From positions 1-64,000 of the forward strand of contig JAGQWX010000014.1 in NCBI GenBank assembly GCA_020436935.1: DNA of 64,000 nt, read 5' to 3'. Source of the stretch: Saprospiraceae bacterium (GTDB lineage Bacteria; Bacteroidota; Bacteroidia; Chitinophagales; Saprospiraceae). The translations under genes were made by a program, and so were the position numbers. Under the pieces are notes generated by a model. That model was not told where the DNA came from. It did no database searches and saw nothing but the letters and a program-made list of their open reading frames with translations. Numbering within the stretch: the stretch's first letter is position 1; each line of letters opens with the position of its first letter. Shown piece after piece: positions 9,207-21,200 of the stretch.

Positions 9207-9375
9207 GTTTTGTATTGCAAATCAGCTATTAGATTGGGCAATTTGCATGGTACTATCTTTGGAAGCGAAAGTTTGGGAAAGACGAAATTGTACTGGATCA
9301 ATACGCAAATGGGACAAGGTTTAGAAAACCAATACGGCAAATTGCAAGGCACCTGATTCAACTTTTTCTTGTTGT

Positions 9376-11418
9376 TTAGTCTTTAATGCACCTGCAAGAG
9401 TATCCTATATTGGCAATGGTCTTCTGTTCATAGCCCAGGCCAACTTGTGATTGTCTTTCCAGGTCGGCCTCATTGGAGTTGCCGGTAATTTCTATAACTG
9501 TTACTTCTTTGGGTGTGCCATTAGCTGTCCAGAAAACAGTCTTTTTAAACTGATTTCCGAATCTTGCATTTGATCGCCAGGGGTAATACTCGCCTGCTGC
9601 TACTGCCAAAAATTGCGAACTTGAGGGCAATTCCGCACCAGGCCAAATAAGTGAATTGGGTAACTTGATGTTTTTCCCAAAATTGGACTTGCCCCCAAGA
9701 AAGGCTATTAACTCATTCCAATCTGTAATGTCAGGAATATGAAATCCATTTGGACAAATGCCTTTGATAGGATAGGTCGCCTGATTCACAAAGTCATGTC
9801 CATTCCAAATTTCTTCGTAGGTATAAAGTCTGCCAAAAATGACTTCTTCCGCTGTAGAGAAGGCAGGGTCGATATGGCCTAAATTTTTGGGCCCCTTATA
9901 TCTCATGTTTTCTGTCATCCACGTTTGTTTGCCAATCACCACAGTGCAGTATTCATTGCCATCGTCATCCAAAACTTTTTGATTGCAGCTGGTCAATAAT
10001 CCCGGTTCTGCAAAAGTAGTTTTCAACCAGCAAGCCTCTTGCGCGTCTAATACTTCCAATTGATGAACAAGAGCATTGGATTTGGACAAAGGAACTGTAT
10101 ATGCTTTATTGAATTCAAATATTTGAGCGGGCAATTCCGCATTGTCTATTTCTATTTTATAGAGTCCGGCTTTATTTTTACCAATGTTAATGCTGAAGCT
10201 GTTTGAAGCTAAATCTAGTGAGGCACTGGTAAATGCAGTACAGGTGAGAAATCTGGTATTGCTTTTGTTCAAAACAATCTTCGCGGGTTCGCTTTCCTCT
10301 TGGGCTGAAATACCAAAAGTAGCAATTTCCATCAGAAGGCTTGCGCCCAATCCCGATTCTATGTTCAAGTCTATAAATGACTTCAGTTCCTGAAAACTGC
10401 CGCTGGAAGCCAATGCAAAGTCGGAGTAAAAGAAACATGGAACAGCGAGGCGGACGTCGTCCGAAAAACCGATGGGTCCCATATTGATGTCAAGTCCCAC
10501 CTTAAAGCCCAATGCCCCATCAACGTCTTCAAAAAATACATAATCTTTAGCAGGCGATTTTGTCGATGCTGGCTTTGAAGTATTGTAGGTGATACCTGCT
10601 GTTGGCGTGTAGAACATTTCCATATCGACGGGGCCGAAGTCATAATCAAATGCTGTAGTCTGGAAACCACCACTGATGGTGCCTTCAGCAGAGAGGGCAG
10701 GCACAATACTGAATTCGATCCCAAATTCAGGTATGGGAATTTTTGCAACAGGTGGTATAGAAGGACTAAATGCTCCTGTGAATGCTCCGTTGAATTTTAC
10801 AACGCCCTTAAGTGAAAATTTGACACCTTGCAACTTGGCGTGCACAAATGTTCCTCCGTGAACACCGGGCTTGCTTTCGTATGAACTTACTATTACAACA
10901 GAATCAAAATCATAATCAAAGGTAAAGTCAACGTCAATGTCATCGGAAAGCCCTACTTCAAAAATATCGTTGCTAAAGGTGATGCTCCCGGCGATAAGAT
11001 CAAAATTTCTGTTTCTCAGTGTAGATTTAGCCAACCGTGTATCGAAGTAAAACTTTTCATATACTTCTGATAGTGCGGCATTTCTGGTTTCAAACCCAAT
11101 TGTTTCTCCGCGGTCAACTTTTGAGGTGATAACCCTGAAAATAGCAATTGAATCATTCATGGCAGGGTAGTGGATTACATCTTCGATTTCTAATGACGAC
11201 CAGAAAGCTGATTTTTCTGTCAAAATCCTGCTTTTTTCAAGACGCCGGATGCTGGTGATATCTTCCTTTCCAATGACCTTTGTCTTTGAGTTGTATGCTG
11301 CAAAGTTCTCATCAAAAGCGCTGGCCGGTTGGAAATCCCTGGGGTCCAAAGATTCCTTTGCGCAGGAAGTGATCACAAGCACAGAGGTCACGTAAATCAA
11401 AATTGCATATTTACTCAT
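9376..11418 (-). CDS. Surface lipoprotein with C-terminal FISUMP domain
   Basis: 680 residues. The N-terminus MSKYAILIYVTSVLVITSC has a lipobox with lipidated Cys19. The central part (about 150-470) is beta-rich and unassigned. From about 483 to the end it matches the Fibrobacter succinogenes major paralogous (FISUMP) domain: GNEYCTVVIGKQTWMTENM, then GRLYTYEEIWNG, CPNGFHIPDITDWNELIAFLGG and a terminal YSCRCIKD with paired cysteines. FISUMP domains are extracellular lectin-like modules common in Bacteroidota; their ligand is usually unknown. The start overlaps the stop of the upstream Fn3 protein gene as ATGA, so the two are translationally coupled. It is the last gene of the surface-protein run. 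Confidence 0.88.
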   Translation of the reverse strand: MSKYAILIYVTSVLVITSCAKESLDPRDFQPASAFDENFAAYNSKTKVIGKEDITSIRRLEKSRILTEKSAFWSSLEIEDVIHYPAMNDSIAIFRVITSKVDRGETIGFETRNAALSEVYEKFYFDTRLAKSTLRNRNFDLIAGSITFSNDIFEVGLSDDIDVDFTFDYDFDSVVIVSSYESKPGVHGGTFVHAKLQGVKFSLKGVVKFNGAFTGAFSPSIPPVAKIPIPEFGIEFSIVPALSAEGTISGGFQTTAFDYDFGPVDMEMFYTPTAGITYNTSKPASTKSPAKDYVFFEDVDGALGFKVGLDINMGPIGFSDDVRLAVPCFFYSDFALASSGSFQELKSFIDLNIESGLGASLLMEIATFGISAQEESEPAKIVLNKSNTRFLTCTAFTSASLDLASNSFSINIGKNKAGLYKIEIDNAELPAQIFEFNKAYTVPLSKSNALVHQLEVLDAQEACWLKTTFAEPGLLTSCNQKVLDDDGNEYCTVVIGKQTWMTENMRYKGPKNLGHIDPAFSTAEEVIFGRLYTYEEIWNGHDFVNQATYPIKGICPNGFHIPDITDWNELIAFLGGKSNFGKNIKLPNSLIWPGAELPSSSQFLAVAAGEYYPWRSNARFGNQFKKTVFWTANGTPKEVTVIEITGNSNEADLERQSQVGLGYEQKTIANIGYSCRCIKD

Positions 11419-13448
11419 GGTACCTGGACTATCTGTGATGAACTAAAAGATGATCTATTTCCTGTATCATTCATTTTTCTTCCAAAGTACTGGTACTCCA
11501 TGCCACTATTTATCCTGGTGTCGAGCAATGATTTAAGATCAGGCTTTAAGATGCCTATTTGGGTCATTTTATCTTCAGAAAGCCTTTTATACACTTGAAT
11601 GTATTCTCCTGCTTCCAGCCTTTCTTTACAAGAAATTTCAATGCCATTATCATTTATGGAAAGAATCAAAGAGACAGCCTCCTCTTTAGGCCGCGTCCGT
11701 CTCACTGTCACTTCATCAATAACGGCACTCAGTAATCCCCCCTTATCTTCAGCAACAAGACAATAATCATATGCCTGGGCATCATCTCTTAAAGTATCCA
11801 TGTACAAGGGTGGTACTTTTGTAAAAACCTTTATGGTCTCATATTCATCAGTACCGCTTTTTCTTTTCAGATAGTGCTTTACAACATCTCTGCTTGTAGA
11901 GGGCTGAAGTTTTAATTGAACAAATTCATGATCTAAAATTGAATAATTGCTGATAAAAGCAGGGGAGGGAGCCATGACATCAGGTCTGATGACTTCCAAA
12001 ATTTCCGAAAAAGGGCCTGTAAGATATTGGGCATCAATGGCAGCTACCCGATAAAATCTGGACATGGTCAGCAAACGGCCCGATAAGGTATCCTGAAAAA
12101 TCCTGTATCGGTGCAATGTGCCGTTTAGCCTCGTAAAATTCCGCTCCTTGCCGTCGGCATAATAAATATAGTAGCCGATAACGTCGTGCTCGGGAGCTTT
12201 GTCCCAGGTGAGGGTTACCACCCCTGAGCTATCAGTTTTTGCTGATAATCCTGTTGGGGCAGAAGGTGGTGTATCGTCCCTTGCTGTTACATAATAGGGC
12301 TCTGAATATCCCACATTTCCGGCGGTATCAACGGCGGCAAGCCTGTATTTATAAACTCCTCCGTGTGGAACCCGGTCAGATCCGGATTGTTGTCCTTTTT
12401 TTGCCCATATCCTGTGGATTATTTTTTCACCGGCAAAACTTCTTTCCAGGTCAAAGTGATCGATGTCTGCATCGCCTGATGTTTGCCAGGTAAACTTTAT
12501 GTCCTGGGTGGATTGCAAAGAGTCAACACTTAAAACGGGTGGAGCTGGCGGTGTCCTGTCTCTTCCCATGACGAGGATCGAAGCGGAGGGAATTGAGAGG
12601 TCACCAAATGCATCTATACCTCTCATTCTGATGAAAGTGGGCTCATAATTGCCAGTCTTGAACATAAAGGTAAAAAGAGTCGCTTTTTCTCTCAGATGGT
12701 CATCAAAGCCCTGGACATAAGGCAATTCATTGATTTTTATCCAATTTTTATTGTCTTTTGAGGATTCGAAATAATAAGCCGTGTACCGATTTTGGTATCT
12801 GATCCTTTCCCAATATATTTCTACAAGGCTGTCTTTTTCATAGTAGTCATAGATCATGGGGGCTTCTTCTTTTTTTGGAAGAACAGTATGGTATGCTTTC
12901 GGGTGTTGGGCTCCATGTCCTTCCAACTTGTAAGCATAGATGTGATCAGTTTGGACTTGCTTATCGGTAAATCTGAGGCCAGCTGCATCTGCAGCGAGAG
13001 GGTTCATATCTGCAGCAAAGTGCACCAATGACCAGCGATTTTGGAAATTGTCGCTCATTTCAAACATATTTGAAAATCCGTTGAAAGCACTGTTTTCCCA
13101 ATGTCTGTAACTATGTTCCAGGACTACCATCAACCATTTGTCTCCGTCTAAAACAGCTGCAGTCCGCTCGATTTTTGTAGAGTCCCAAGGTATCACTGTC
13201 GCTATTTTTGAATAAGATTTTTCTCCGGCAGTAATGTCACGTCTGTATATATCAACTCCCCTGGTGAGGTGATAAAACCAAATATCGGGAGTGTCATATC
13301 CCCACCGAAGCACAATGGAGTCCTCATATTTTTTGGCTTTTAGCTGTAAATATCCATTGACCTGACGTTCTTTTTTGTCAGGGTTTTGACCAATTGCAAA
13401 TAAGGGTAAGGCGAAGAATAACACCAGGAACAGGGGTTTGAAGTTCAT
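11415..13448 (-). CDS. Secreted fibronectin type III repeat protein
   Basis: About 677 residues from the ATG at 13448, chosen because MNFKPLFLVLFFALPLFAIGQ is then a clean signal peptide; an in-frame ATG at 13496 would add 16 basic residues in front. The body holds several Fn3-like modules: TPPAPPVLSVDSLQS...FTWQTSGDADIDHFDLER, then TPPSAPTGLSAKTDSSGVVTLTWDKAPEHDVIGYYIYY, and a later PSPAFISNYS block. No T9SS tail is evident. Fn3 modules act as spacers or protein-binding domains. It is coupled by a 4-base overlap to the FISUMP lipoprotein, so it may bind or present that protein at the surface. Confidence 0.82.
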   Translation of the reverse strand: MNFKPLFLVLFFALPLFAIGQNPDKKERQVNGYLQLKAKKYEDSIVLRWGYDTPDIWFYHLTRGVDIYRRDITAGEKSYSKIATVIPWDSTKIERTAAVLDGDKWLMVVLEHSYRHWENSAFNGFSNMFEMSDNFQNRWSLVHFAADMNPLAADAAGLRFTDKQVQTDHIYAYKLEGHGAQHPKAYHTVLPKKEEAPMIYDYYEKDSLVEIYWERIRYQNRYTAYYFESSKDNKNWIKINELPYVQGFDDHLREKATLFTFMFKTGNYEPTFIRMRGIDAFGDLSIPSASILVMGRDRTPPAPPVLSVDSLQSTQDIKFTWQTSGDADIDHFDLERSFAGEKIIHRIWAKKGQQSGSDRVPHGGVYKYRLAAVDTAGNVGYSEPYYVTARDDTPPSAPTGLSAKTDSSGVVTLTWDKAPEHDVIGYYIYYADGKERNFTRLNGTLHRYRIFQDTLSGRLLTMSRFYRVAAIDAQYLTGPFSEILEVIRPDVMAPSPAFISNYSILDHEFVQLKLQPSTSRDVVKHYLKRKSGTDEYETIKVFTKVPPLYMDTLRDDAQAYDYCLVAEDKGGLLSAVIDEVTVRRTRPKEEAVSLILSINDNGIEISCKERLEAGEYIQVYKRLSEDKMTQIGILKPDLKSLLDTRINSGMEYQYFGRKMNDTGNRSSFSSSQIVQVP

Positions 13449-13668
13449 CTGTTTTTTAAATGTAAAAGTCCATTTAATGAGAAAAGATGTGCTCACCCTA
13501 AAGTGTGATATATCAATAAAGTAACTGAATAAAAAATAAAATTGAGCACTAATATGTTGCGCTGGTAAAAATCAGATCAACTCGGGCGAAGAGGCAAATG
13601 AGTTGGGCTTTGGTTTCAAAAACAGATCGCGCAAAGATGGTTCTTTACTATAAAAAACGATTCATAAA

Positions 13669-15111
13669 TTACAGCTTAACAAAGGGAATCATCAGCGTTT
13701 TGTTGTACTTTATTGATTTTACTTTAAAGAAAAAAAGGCCTGCAGCGAGGCTGGAAATGTCAATGCCTTCAGAAATATGTCCAGAGATTTTCTCTACGCC
13801 ATTGGTATCAAAAATGGAAAAACCCTCTTCAAAAGTTTTTCTGTTTTTTATTGAAAGGAAGGAGCTTGCAGGATTAGGGAAAAGTACCATTTTATCCTCG
13901 TCCAGGCCTTGATGGAATTGATTTAGTTCCTCATCCTCAATGGCTAACACAGACTCATATTCGTAGGCGCCTGCATCGGGCTGTCCCATATTCATTCGAG
14001 CCATAGTGGACATAGGATGCACGTAAGACTGATCCGGAAGGAGGTTCCAAAGTGAAGGATTGGTCAACACAGCACCGAAATTGATGGCGGGCGAATTTGC
14101 TGCAAGTCTGTAATCATATTGCGCCTCGTTGATGAGTCCGACTGCTCCCGGGTCCAGTACTTTCATATTGCCCATAGTATCTATAGGATTTGAACTTAAA
14201 TTTCCTGGACCTGTCATGATGTTATTTGCCACCAGGCCCAAACTGGAACTATTGAGGTTGATAAAATTGCATCCAGGGCTTCGTTTATTGACCATCGTAT
14301 TGTGTACAAAATACAGATGGTTGTCATATGCCGGTCCAAAACCTTCCAAGGCATAAGATACCATATTGCAATTGTCTGTCTGTTGACCCTGCATCAAAAG
14401 GTTGCCCATGACCAATGCGGAACCACCATTGCTCATATCTATCAAATAGCTGGAGGTGCCATCACTTTCATCCATTATTCTATTGTACAAAATGGCATTT
14501 ACTTTTGCTCTGCTTTTGAGGTTGTGTCCAATTTTGGCATGGTGTGAATAATTATATCGGAAAATCAAATTTGAAACTCTGCCGATATAAAGATTGTGGG
14601 ATTGGCCATCTCCGTAACCATTGTAAGCGAATTCTGAATATTCTATAAGTATGTCTCCTGTGCCAGGATTAGAGGTAAGAATGCCGTTTTCATTGTCATG
14701 AAAAAAACAATGTTTGACTGTCATTCCACTACCATCCAGACGAATGCCTGCTCCATTTAGATCAGGAACTGCAGCGCCGGAAAATTCAATATTTTCAACA
14801 GAGATATTGTTACCTGCAAAAACCCAGGTGCCCTTGCCCCAGATGTATGAGCCTTCTGCCTGCATATGTGGTCGTCCGCCAATCCCAATGATCACCAGAT
14901 TGTTTTTTTGCCATGCGCAAAGTGCATTATTCCCTGTGTAGATACCGGCATCAATCATGATGCTGTCCCCGTCCATTAGCACATTCGCATTGTACAATGC
15001 ATTCGGCGAAGGATAATCTTTCCCTGGTCCAACGGTAATGGTATTTGCATTCAATACCGTCTGCCCAATGCAGCCAAAAAATACCAGAGCCAAAGCAATT
15101 TGATTTTTCAT
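13669..15111 (-). CDS. Right-handed beta-helix protein exported by T9SS
   Basis: About 480 residues from the ATG at 15111 (MKNQIALALVFFGCIGQTVLNA, a signal peptide); an ATG at 15129 adds six residues. It opens with TITVGPGKDYPSPNALYNAN, the usual start of pectate-lyase-like parallel beta-helix repeats, followed by N- and G-rich rungs (VENIEFSG, VKHCFFHDNENGI, FRYNYSHHAKIGHNLK, LVANNIMTGPGN). The last ~75 residues are a type A T9SS sorting domain: LFPNPASSFLSIKN, IFDTNG, ISSLAAGLFFFKVKS, KTLMIPFVKL. Such proteins bind or cleave polysaccharides; no catalytic triad can be assigned. It lies between the TANFOR-like giant and the Fn3 gene with gaps of about 150-220 bases. Confidence 0.87.
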   Translation of the reverse strand: MKNQIALALVFFGCIGQTVLNANTITVGPGKDYPSPNALYNANVLMDGDSIMIDAGIYTGNNALCAWQKNNLVIIGIGGRPHMQAEGSYIWGKGTWVFAGNNISVENIEFSGAAVPDLNGAGIRLDGSGMTVKHCFFHDNENGILTSNPGTGDILIEYSEFAYNGYGDGQSHNLYIGRVSNLIFRYNYSHHAKIGHNLKSRAKVNAILYNRIMDESDGTSSYLIDMSNGGSALVMGNLLMQGQQTDNCNMVSYALEGFGPAYDNHLYFVHNTMVNKRSPGCNFINLNSSSLGLVANNIMTGPGNLSSNPIDTMGNMKVLDPGAVGLINEAQYDYRLAANSPAINFGAVLTNPSLWNLLPDQSYVHPMSTMARMNMGQPDAGAYEYESVLAIEDEELNQFHQGLDEDKMVLFPNPASSFLSIKNRKTFEEGFSIFDTNGVEKISGHISEGIDISSLAAGLFFFKVKSIKYNKTLMIPFVKL

Positions 15112-15262
15112 GGTATCAAATATCGACATCCGTCTATTTTTTCCGGCTGGGGTAAACCATGAAAAGACAACTTTTTATTTAGGAATTAAGTGGACAAATT
15201 TATTTCCAACAAGTGTATTGAGGTATTGGCTTATGCATAATTGAAGTTATGGGTCATGGTGA

Positions 15263-18200
15263 TTACTTCCATTCTTTGACATAACTCGTTCCGGCAACTT
15301 TTTTATTGGTTTCAAAAGACTTATTTGCCTCAAAGTGAATCTGTTTGTCCTGTTCCGGTTTAAAAGAGCTATTGGTTTGATTTACAGTCTGACTGTAGTT
15401 GGTGCTCCCCGGGTTGAGGTGATTATAATTTTCGAAGCTGCTTGAAAAATTACCTCCGGCATTGTACAATCTGCTGTTTAGAATGGCTTCATAGGCAGTT
15501 TGCATATTTGCCATCATGGTATTGATTTGTGAAGTTGTCTTTTTTTGAATGTAAGGGTCACATGCTAAGCCTGAGCAATTGACCACATCCAGCTGATATT
15601 CAGCAAAGTCGATATAAGCCTGAGCGTCTTCGTAAATATAATCTTCCAGATAATATTTGATGGTCATTTGTTTCTGGAATGCGGCAACCAATTGGCCATT
15701 GAGGTATTCAAGTGCGTTGTAATCGTCATTTGCATATACCACAAGGTAAGGCAGGACCTGATCATTGAGGTCAACACTTAAGTCTTCCTGCGACCAATCC
15801 AAATGATTCACATACAGGCGATCAAATTTATCTTCAATGGTGGTGACAGCATAATCCGGAGCTGAAGGCCCTCTGCTCATTGTTCCGGGAGGATTTGTTC
15901 CACCAACAGAAGTAACATTGTTTTCAATTTGGGATACAGTACCACCGCTTGTTTGACCGCCAAATTTACCCGGCGTATTGTCCAGCCAACTATCGTCAAC
16001 GTAGTATTCAAGGCCATTTGGCTGATCCTCGTATTCATCTTTCCAAATGGTGGCAAAATTATGAAGAACCGGCTTTGCTATGCCGCCAAGTCCTCCGGTA
16101 AAATTTTCAAAGATATTCACACGAGGGAGAATGTTGTGCTGCTCATCAAAGGTATATCCATAAATGTCAAACTCATCGAAACCTTCAGTATTGGTAATTT
16201 GTACGCTGATATAATTGGAAGATTCGAAAACTTCCACTTTTGATTCAGCCATTTTTGCTGCCAGGTTGTCGTGGGTTGACGTTGCAAATTCAAAAGAATA
16301 AATCAAGGTTTCACCTGCTTTTACCGCCGATTCCGGATTAGGCAGTGGCAAATCTGTGACTACCTGGTATTCAAAATTGACATCTTTAGATTCGAGGTTA
16401 GACAGGAGGTTTTGGTCGATGATGGTTCGTAAGCCGTCCGTCAAACCGGTGTTTTGCAATCTGTTGGCCTGTCTTCGCCTTACCAGCTGTACGATGTATT
16501 GTTCGTTGTTGCGCAATTCCGGAGCTTCCCATTTAAATCTTTGAGAAGATTCATCCCATTCCAGAGGCATTTCTGTAACAAATGTGCCAGCACCTGACAA
16601 TTTGAAAATGGCATAATATTCATAGGAAATACCATTTTTTTCAGGATACATGCGATCGTTTCCTTCACTCAACAGCTTGGTCTCTACAAACATTTTTTGT
16701 GTCATTTCATCTTGCATGAAAAATTTTTGACCAGTGATTGGTTTTGTTTTTGTTACAGCTTCGGGCGGCATTGGGTCAGACAATCCTGTACTTGTAAATT
16801 CAAAGTCCAGCTCTTCTGTCCAATCCTGACCATTCACCTTTACTCTTTTCCATTTGTTATTGTCCAGCTCGTCTTTGTATTCCGCTTTTACTGTCAGTTT
16901 CATTCTATATTTCTTTTTACCCTGATCTCCATTTTTTCCGGCAAATGCATTGATATTGTTGAAAGTGGCAATTCTATGGTCGTCGGATAAGATCTCATAG
17001 TCAGGATCTTGCGAGGGTATATGACAATTGTTGCATTCAGTAAGTAGTTCAAAGGAGCTTTCTTCAAAAATGGCTTTGAGACTTATCGTATTTTCATAGG
17101 CGAGTGTTTTCGCAATATCACCGGGTGCGTAATATGGCAATGTGATGACTTCATTGACAGGTATGGTAAAATTGACCGTTGGTATCACGTATGGACTGAT
17201 GTCTACACTTTCTTCTTCACTGGGATAAGAAGAATCTATGATGGGAAAGTCAAAAGGGGAAGGGTCGAGAGGAATGGTGCATTTTTCACCAATAGAAATA
17301 TTCATTCGGGCACTTCCTTTGATTGCTCCACCCAGCAGGCGGTAAGTAAGGGTCGCCCTTCCATCCAGCCACATGGGATCAGGACCACCGGCGCTGACCA
17401 TCATTGCAGCTGCAAGATACATCAGCTCCACATTGATTTCCTGTCCCAGGATTTTTCCTTTGACTCCAACACTTCCTTCCAGCCCTGCATAAGCTCTCCC
17501 TTGACCATACCATCCATTAACACCCGGATTGTCTACTCGGCCATTTGAAGTATAACAGGCCTGACCGCTCATATCCTTGAGCATGATGTCCAGTCCCGCA
17601 AAAATGGAAAAGTTGGCATAAAATACAGCATTGATACCTACAGATGCATAGGCATGAGCTCCAAATACAACACCTTTTCCACTTGAAGATTCTGAGGCAT
17701 CTCTTACATCGTCGCGGTTTCCGCCGCTGTATGTACCTGAATTTTCATCATCACCCCCACTCACATCTCCAAACAGTGATGCTACATTGCCTGGAGGATC
17801 CGGCAGGTAGGATGGTATGTTTTGGCCAATCATCCCGTACATGGATGCGCCGGCGCTGGCTTTGATGCCAAGACTGCCACCTTTGTTGTCAGATTGGTCG
17901 AGGTTGAAGCCGGGCAAGTCAAAAACGACTCCTCCCATGCCATTTTCAACATAAGCATTTCCGGCATTGAAAAACCAAAATATCTGATCATCATCATTGT
18001 TGCTTTCTTCTCCAGGGAAGAACCTTTCGTCGCCAATGGCAAATGTTGAGGTGATCAATTCTTTATTTGGTCCGGCGCCGTATAGTATTCCTGGAATGAT
18101 ATTGGCAATGATGGTGTTTTCTCCGGTAACGGCCACACAGGTCTTGCCGTCAAAATCCTGAAACAGCATGCTCGTCCTCGATGTACCTTGTAGAGGTGCA

Positions 18201-21200
18201 GATCTTCTTGTTGCATAGGATGTTGCCAGCGAAAACAATTCTCCTTCCAACGTTAGTGCACTCAAACTGTTGCCGGTGAATCCTGCGGCAAAGCTGGCAT
18301 CAAGCATTAACAATTGGTCCAGGATGAGGGTCCAGCTGGTGGTAAATTTGAATGTTTTTTTGCCAAAAGAAGGTTGTGGGTTTTTAGTGATAGATTCGGC
18401 TTCTGTGCCTGCCGCCATTACGCTTTCAATGTCCACTTCACCCGGATAGTTGATGTTCATATAGATGCCGCCACCCAATCCACCAAGATTTACAAATGGA
18501 GGAATATTGTATGCCGGGGGAATGGTCGGCATGCGCACTATACCATCAAGATACCACCACCCAAAATAATCAGCAGTGCCATAATTCCCGGCATCGGGTG
18601 AACCCTGCGTGCCAAAACCTGCCATCAGCTCAACGTTGATGACGCCCATGCCCAGATTGAGCATTCCCGTGACTCCTTTCATGTCTGGGTCGTCAATGAG
18701 ACATAAGCTGCCGCTGATGACAAATGGGGCGAGTCCAATCCCTGTCGCATTGTTCTTATCAGTTCCTCCCAGCCACAGACATTCCAGCGCAATGTTGTAA
18801 GGCTTGATACGTTTGAAACCGTTTTGATCCAGTGCCAGCCTGCTGTTGAGCTCCAACCTGCCTCCTGCCGTGAATGATAAATCTTCTCCCATCAAAGACA
18901 ATTCTACATCAAAATCCAGTGCTGCATTTTCTCCATTTAGGCTGACTTCAAAATCTCCGATTGACAAAGGAAATCCTTGCATGGTTTCCTGTGGTGAAAG
19001 ACTTGCAGCATCGTTTTCCGGTAATCCATCACGGAGCAAGGTTGACAACTCATTCGCATCGTAGGCATATCCTTCAAATCCAAATTCTGCCAAATCTCCT
19101 TCGAACACATTGCCACAGGTAGCATCCTGGAGATCGAGTCCAAATCCAAAACTGCAACCGGTTCCATCATTATTGGTGATAAACCCTTCTTCAGCATCAT
19201 AATGCAGTTGAAAATCAGCCAACCGAATATTCAGATCTGGTATTACTGTTCCCTCATCCAACTGTAAGTCATCGGGCATATTGTCTTTAATGCTCATGAC
19301 CATTTGCCCTTTGAGAAAGGTAGACAAAGTCGTATTTGGGCCGTCGAGGCTAAATTTTATATAGGAATTGGGACACAATGCAGCTTTGGCAAATGCCACT
19401 GGTACTTCTACTAGCCTGGTGGGCATGGCCATTGCAGTAAACTGAAACTTATTTTCTTCATTTTTGTCAATCACAGCCCGATAGGTCAAAAAATCAGATT
19501 CACCCAATATCGGTGGTGAAATGGCTCCAACCATCCTTCCATTCATAAATTGATTCTGGACGATGAGCAAACCAAGTGTGTCGATGGTGAAGGCCCAACC
19601 CTTCAGGGACCCATTTCCTGCTTCCAAAATGTCAACTGCAAGTACATCCAGGCTCAAACCGGTATCGTCAAACAAGAGGTTGTTGATGCCTACAGCGTCT
19701 CTGCTGCCGATAGAAAATTCCTGGGGCAATCGAAGACTCAAGGCCGGTAGGAATATGCCTCTAAAGGTGTTTTTAATCATTGGAGATTCCAGTGAAAGAT
19801 CATGCCCTTCAGGGAACTCAATATCCAAAGGATTTTCCAGATCGCTAAAATCAAGCCATCCGGAAGCAGCTTCGATCGACCAACCTTCAAGGCCAGTGAT
19901 CTGAAACGCTTCCATATCAAATCCCAGGATGATTTGAGGTGTGCCTGTAGGATCACCTGAAGGTGGAACTTCGTCGCCCCGTACCAGGTTGAAATGGAAG
20001 TTACCTTTGGCCTTGCCATCAGAGCCATTTCCTTCGTCATCAGGAACGATCACATTCCTTGGAAATTTTATTTCACCATGGATGCCAAACGACTTGATAC
20101 CATCGCAGTCGACTTCCATGTGACAGACTTCGTTGATTTGCTCACCTGTTCCTCCGGAAAGCACTATTTCGGTTCCGCCAAAGCCTTCAAAATTGATATT
20201 TCCTGCTTGGTGCAATATGTATTCTCCTCCAAGTCCAGCTGGAGTAAGACAAATGTCTGTACCTGCCAATGCCAAGTATTGTTCATTGCTTATTGCACCC
20301 ATATTGAACACATTGAGCAAGCTCACGTTAGCTCTGTCGGGGTAAAAATCCATGTCTACAAAGGCCAGTGTAAATTCCTGGCCCTGAAGGTATTGCCTCA
20401 TACCTAGGGGTAGGGTGGTTGCCTGATCCCCGGTAAGACCCTCAATCATATGTTCGGAACTAATGTTTTCGGTCAATGCCTTGATTTCATCATTTGGTAA
20501 TTGAGCCCCGTTGGTGGTAAGTAATTGTTGCAGATCGCTCAATTGATATCCAGAAGCTTCTGTGATCACTGCATGGGCACTTCCTGCATAAGCAATGCCG
20601 GCGCTATTCACTTTTAATCCATCGAGATTGACCCTTACGCTTACCTCGTTGAGCCAGGGAATAGTGATTTCGCCTTCTCCTGTAATCATGCTTCCGGAGG
20701 TGGAAGTCAATTGCAGTTGGTCAATGGTAAAGTGACCAAGTTTTATACTGGTGAGCGATGCCGGGTCTGCATGGGGCGTAGAAGATATCTGTGTAAGGTC
20801 TATCTGACAATTCATTTCACAATCAGACAAATCCTCCTCTTCATCTTCGTCAATGATTACTTCATTGGCATTGTATCCATACCAGAAGGTCCTGATTTGG
20901 GAATAACCATCATTGGTCATTTGTATGCCTTGTGATGCATCTATTGCCCTGACCCTGATACCATAAAGGTGGCCTTCTTCCATTGGGAAGTCTGTGCCAG
21001 TGCCGTTGTAAATATAAAATGGCTCCGAAGTCGTGGTAGACACGAGGTCAGGAGTACCGCCGTCCTTAAATATTTCATCGATATCGGGGAAGACGTTGTT
21101 TGTCAAATCGATCATTTTGAACTCATAGTCCAATGCTCCTAAGATGGCCGGATCTATCAAATAATTCCATGTAAAATTATGCACTTCCTGCACGGGTACT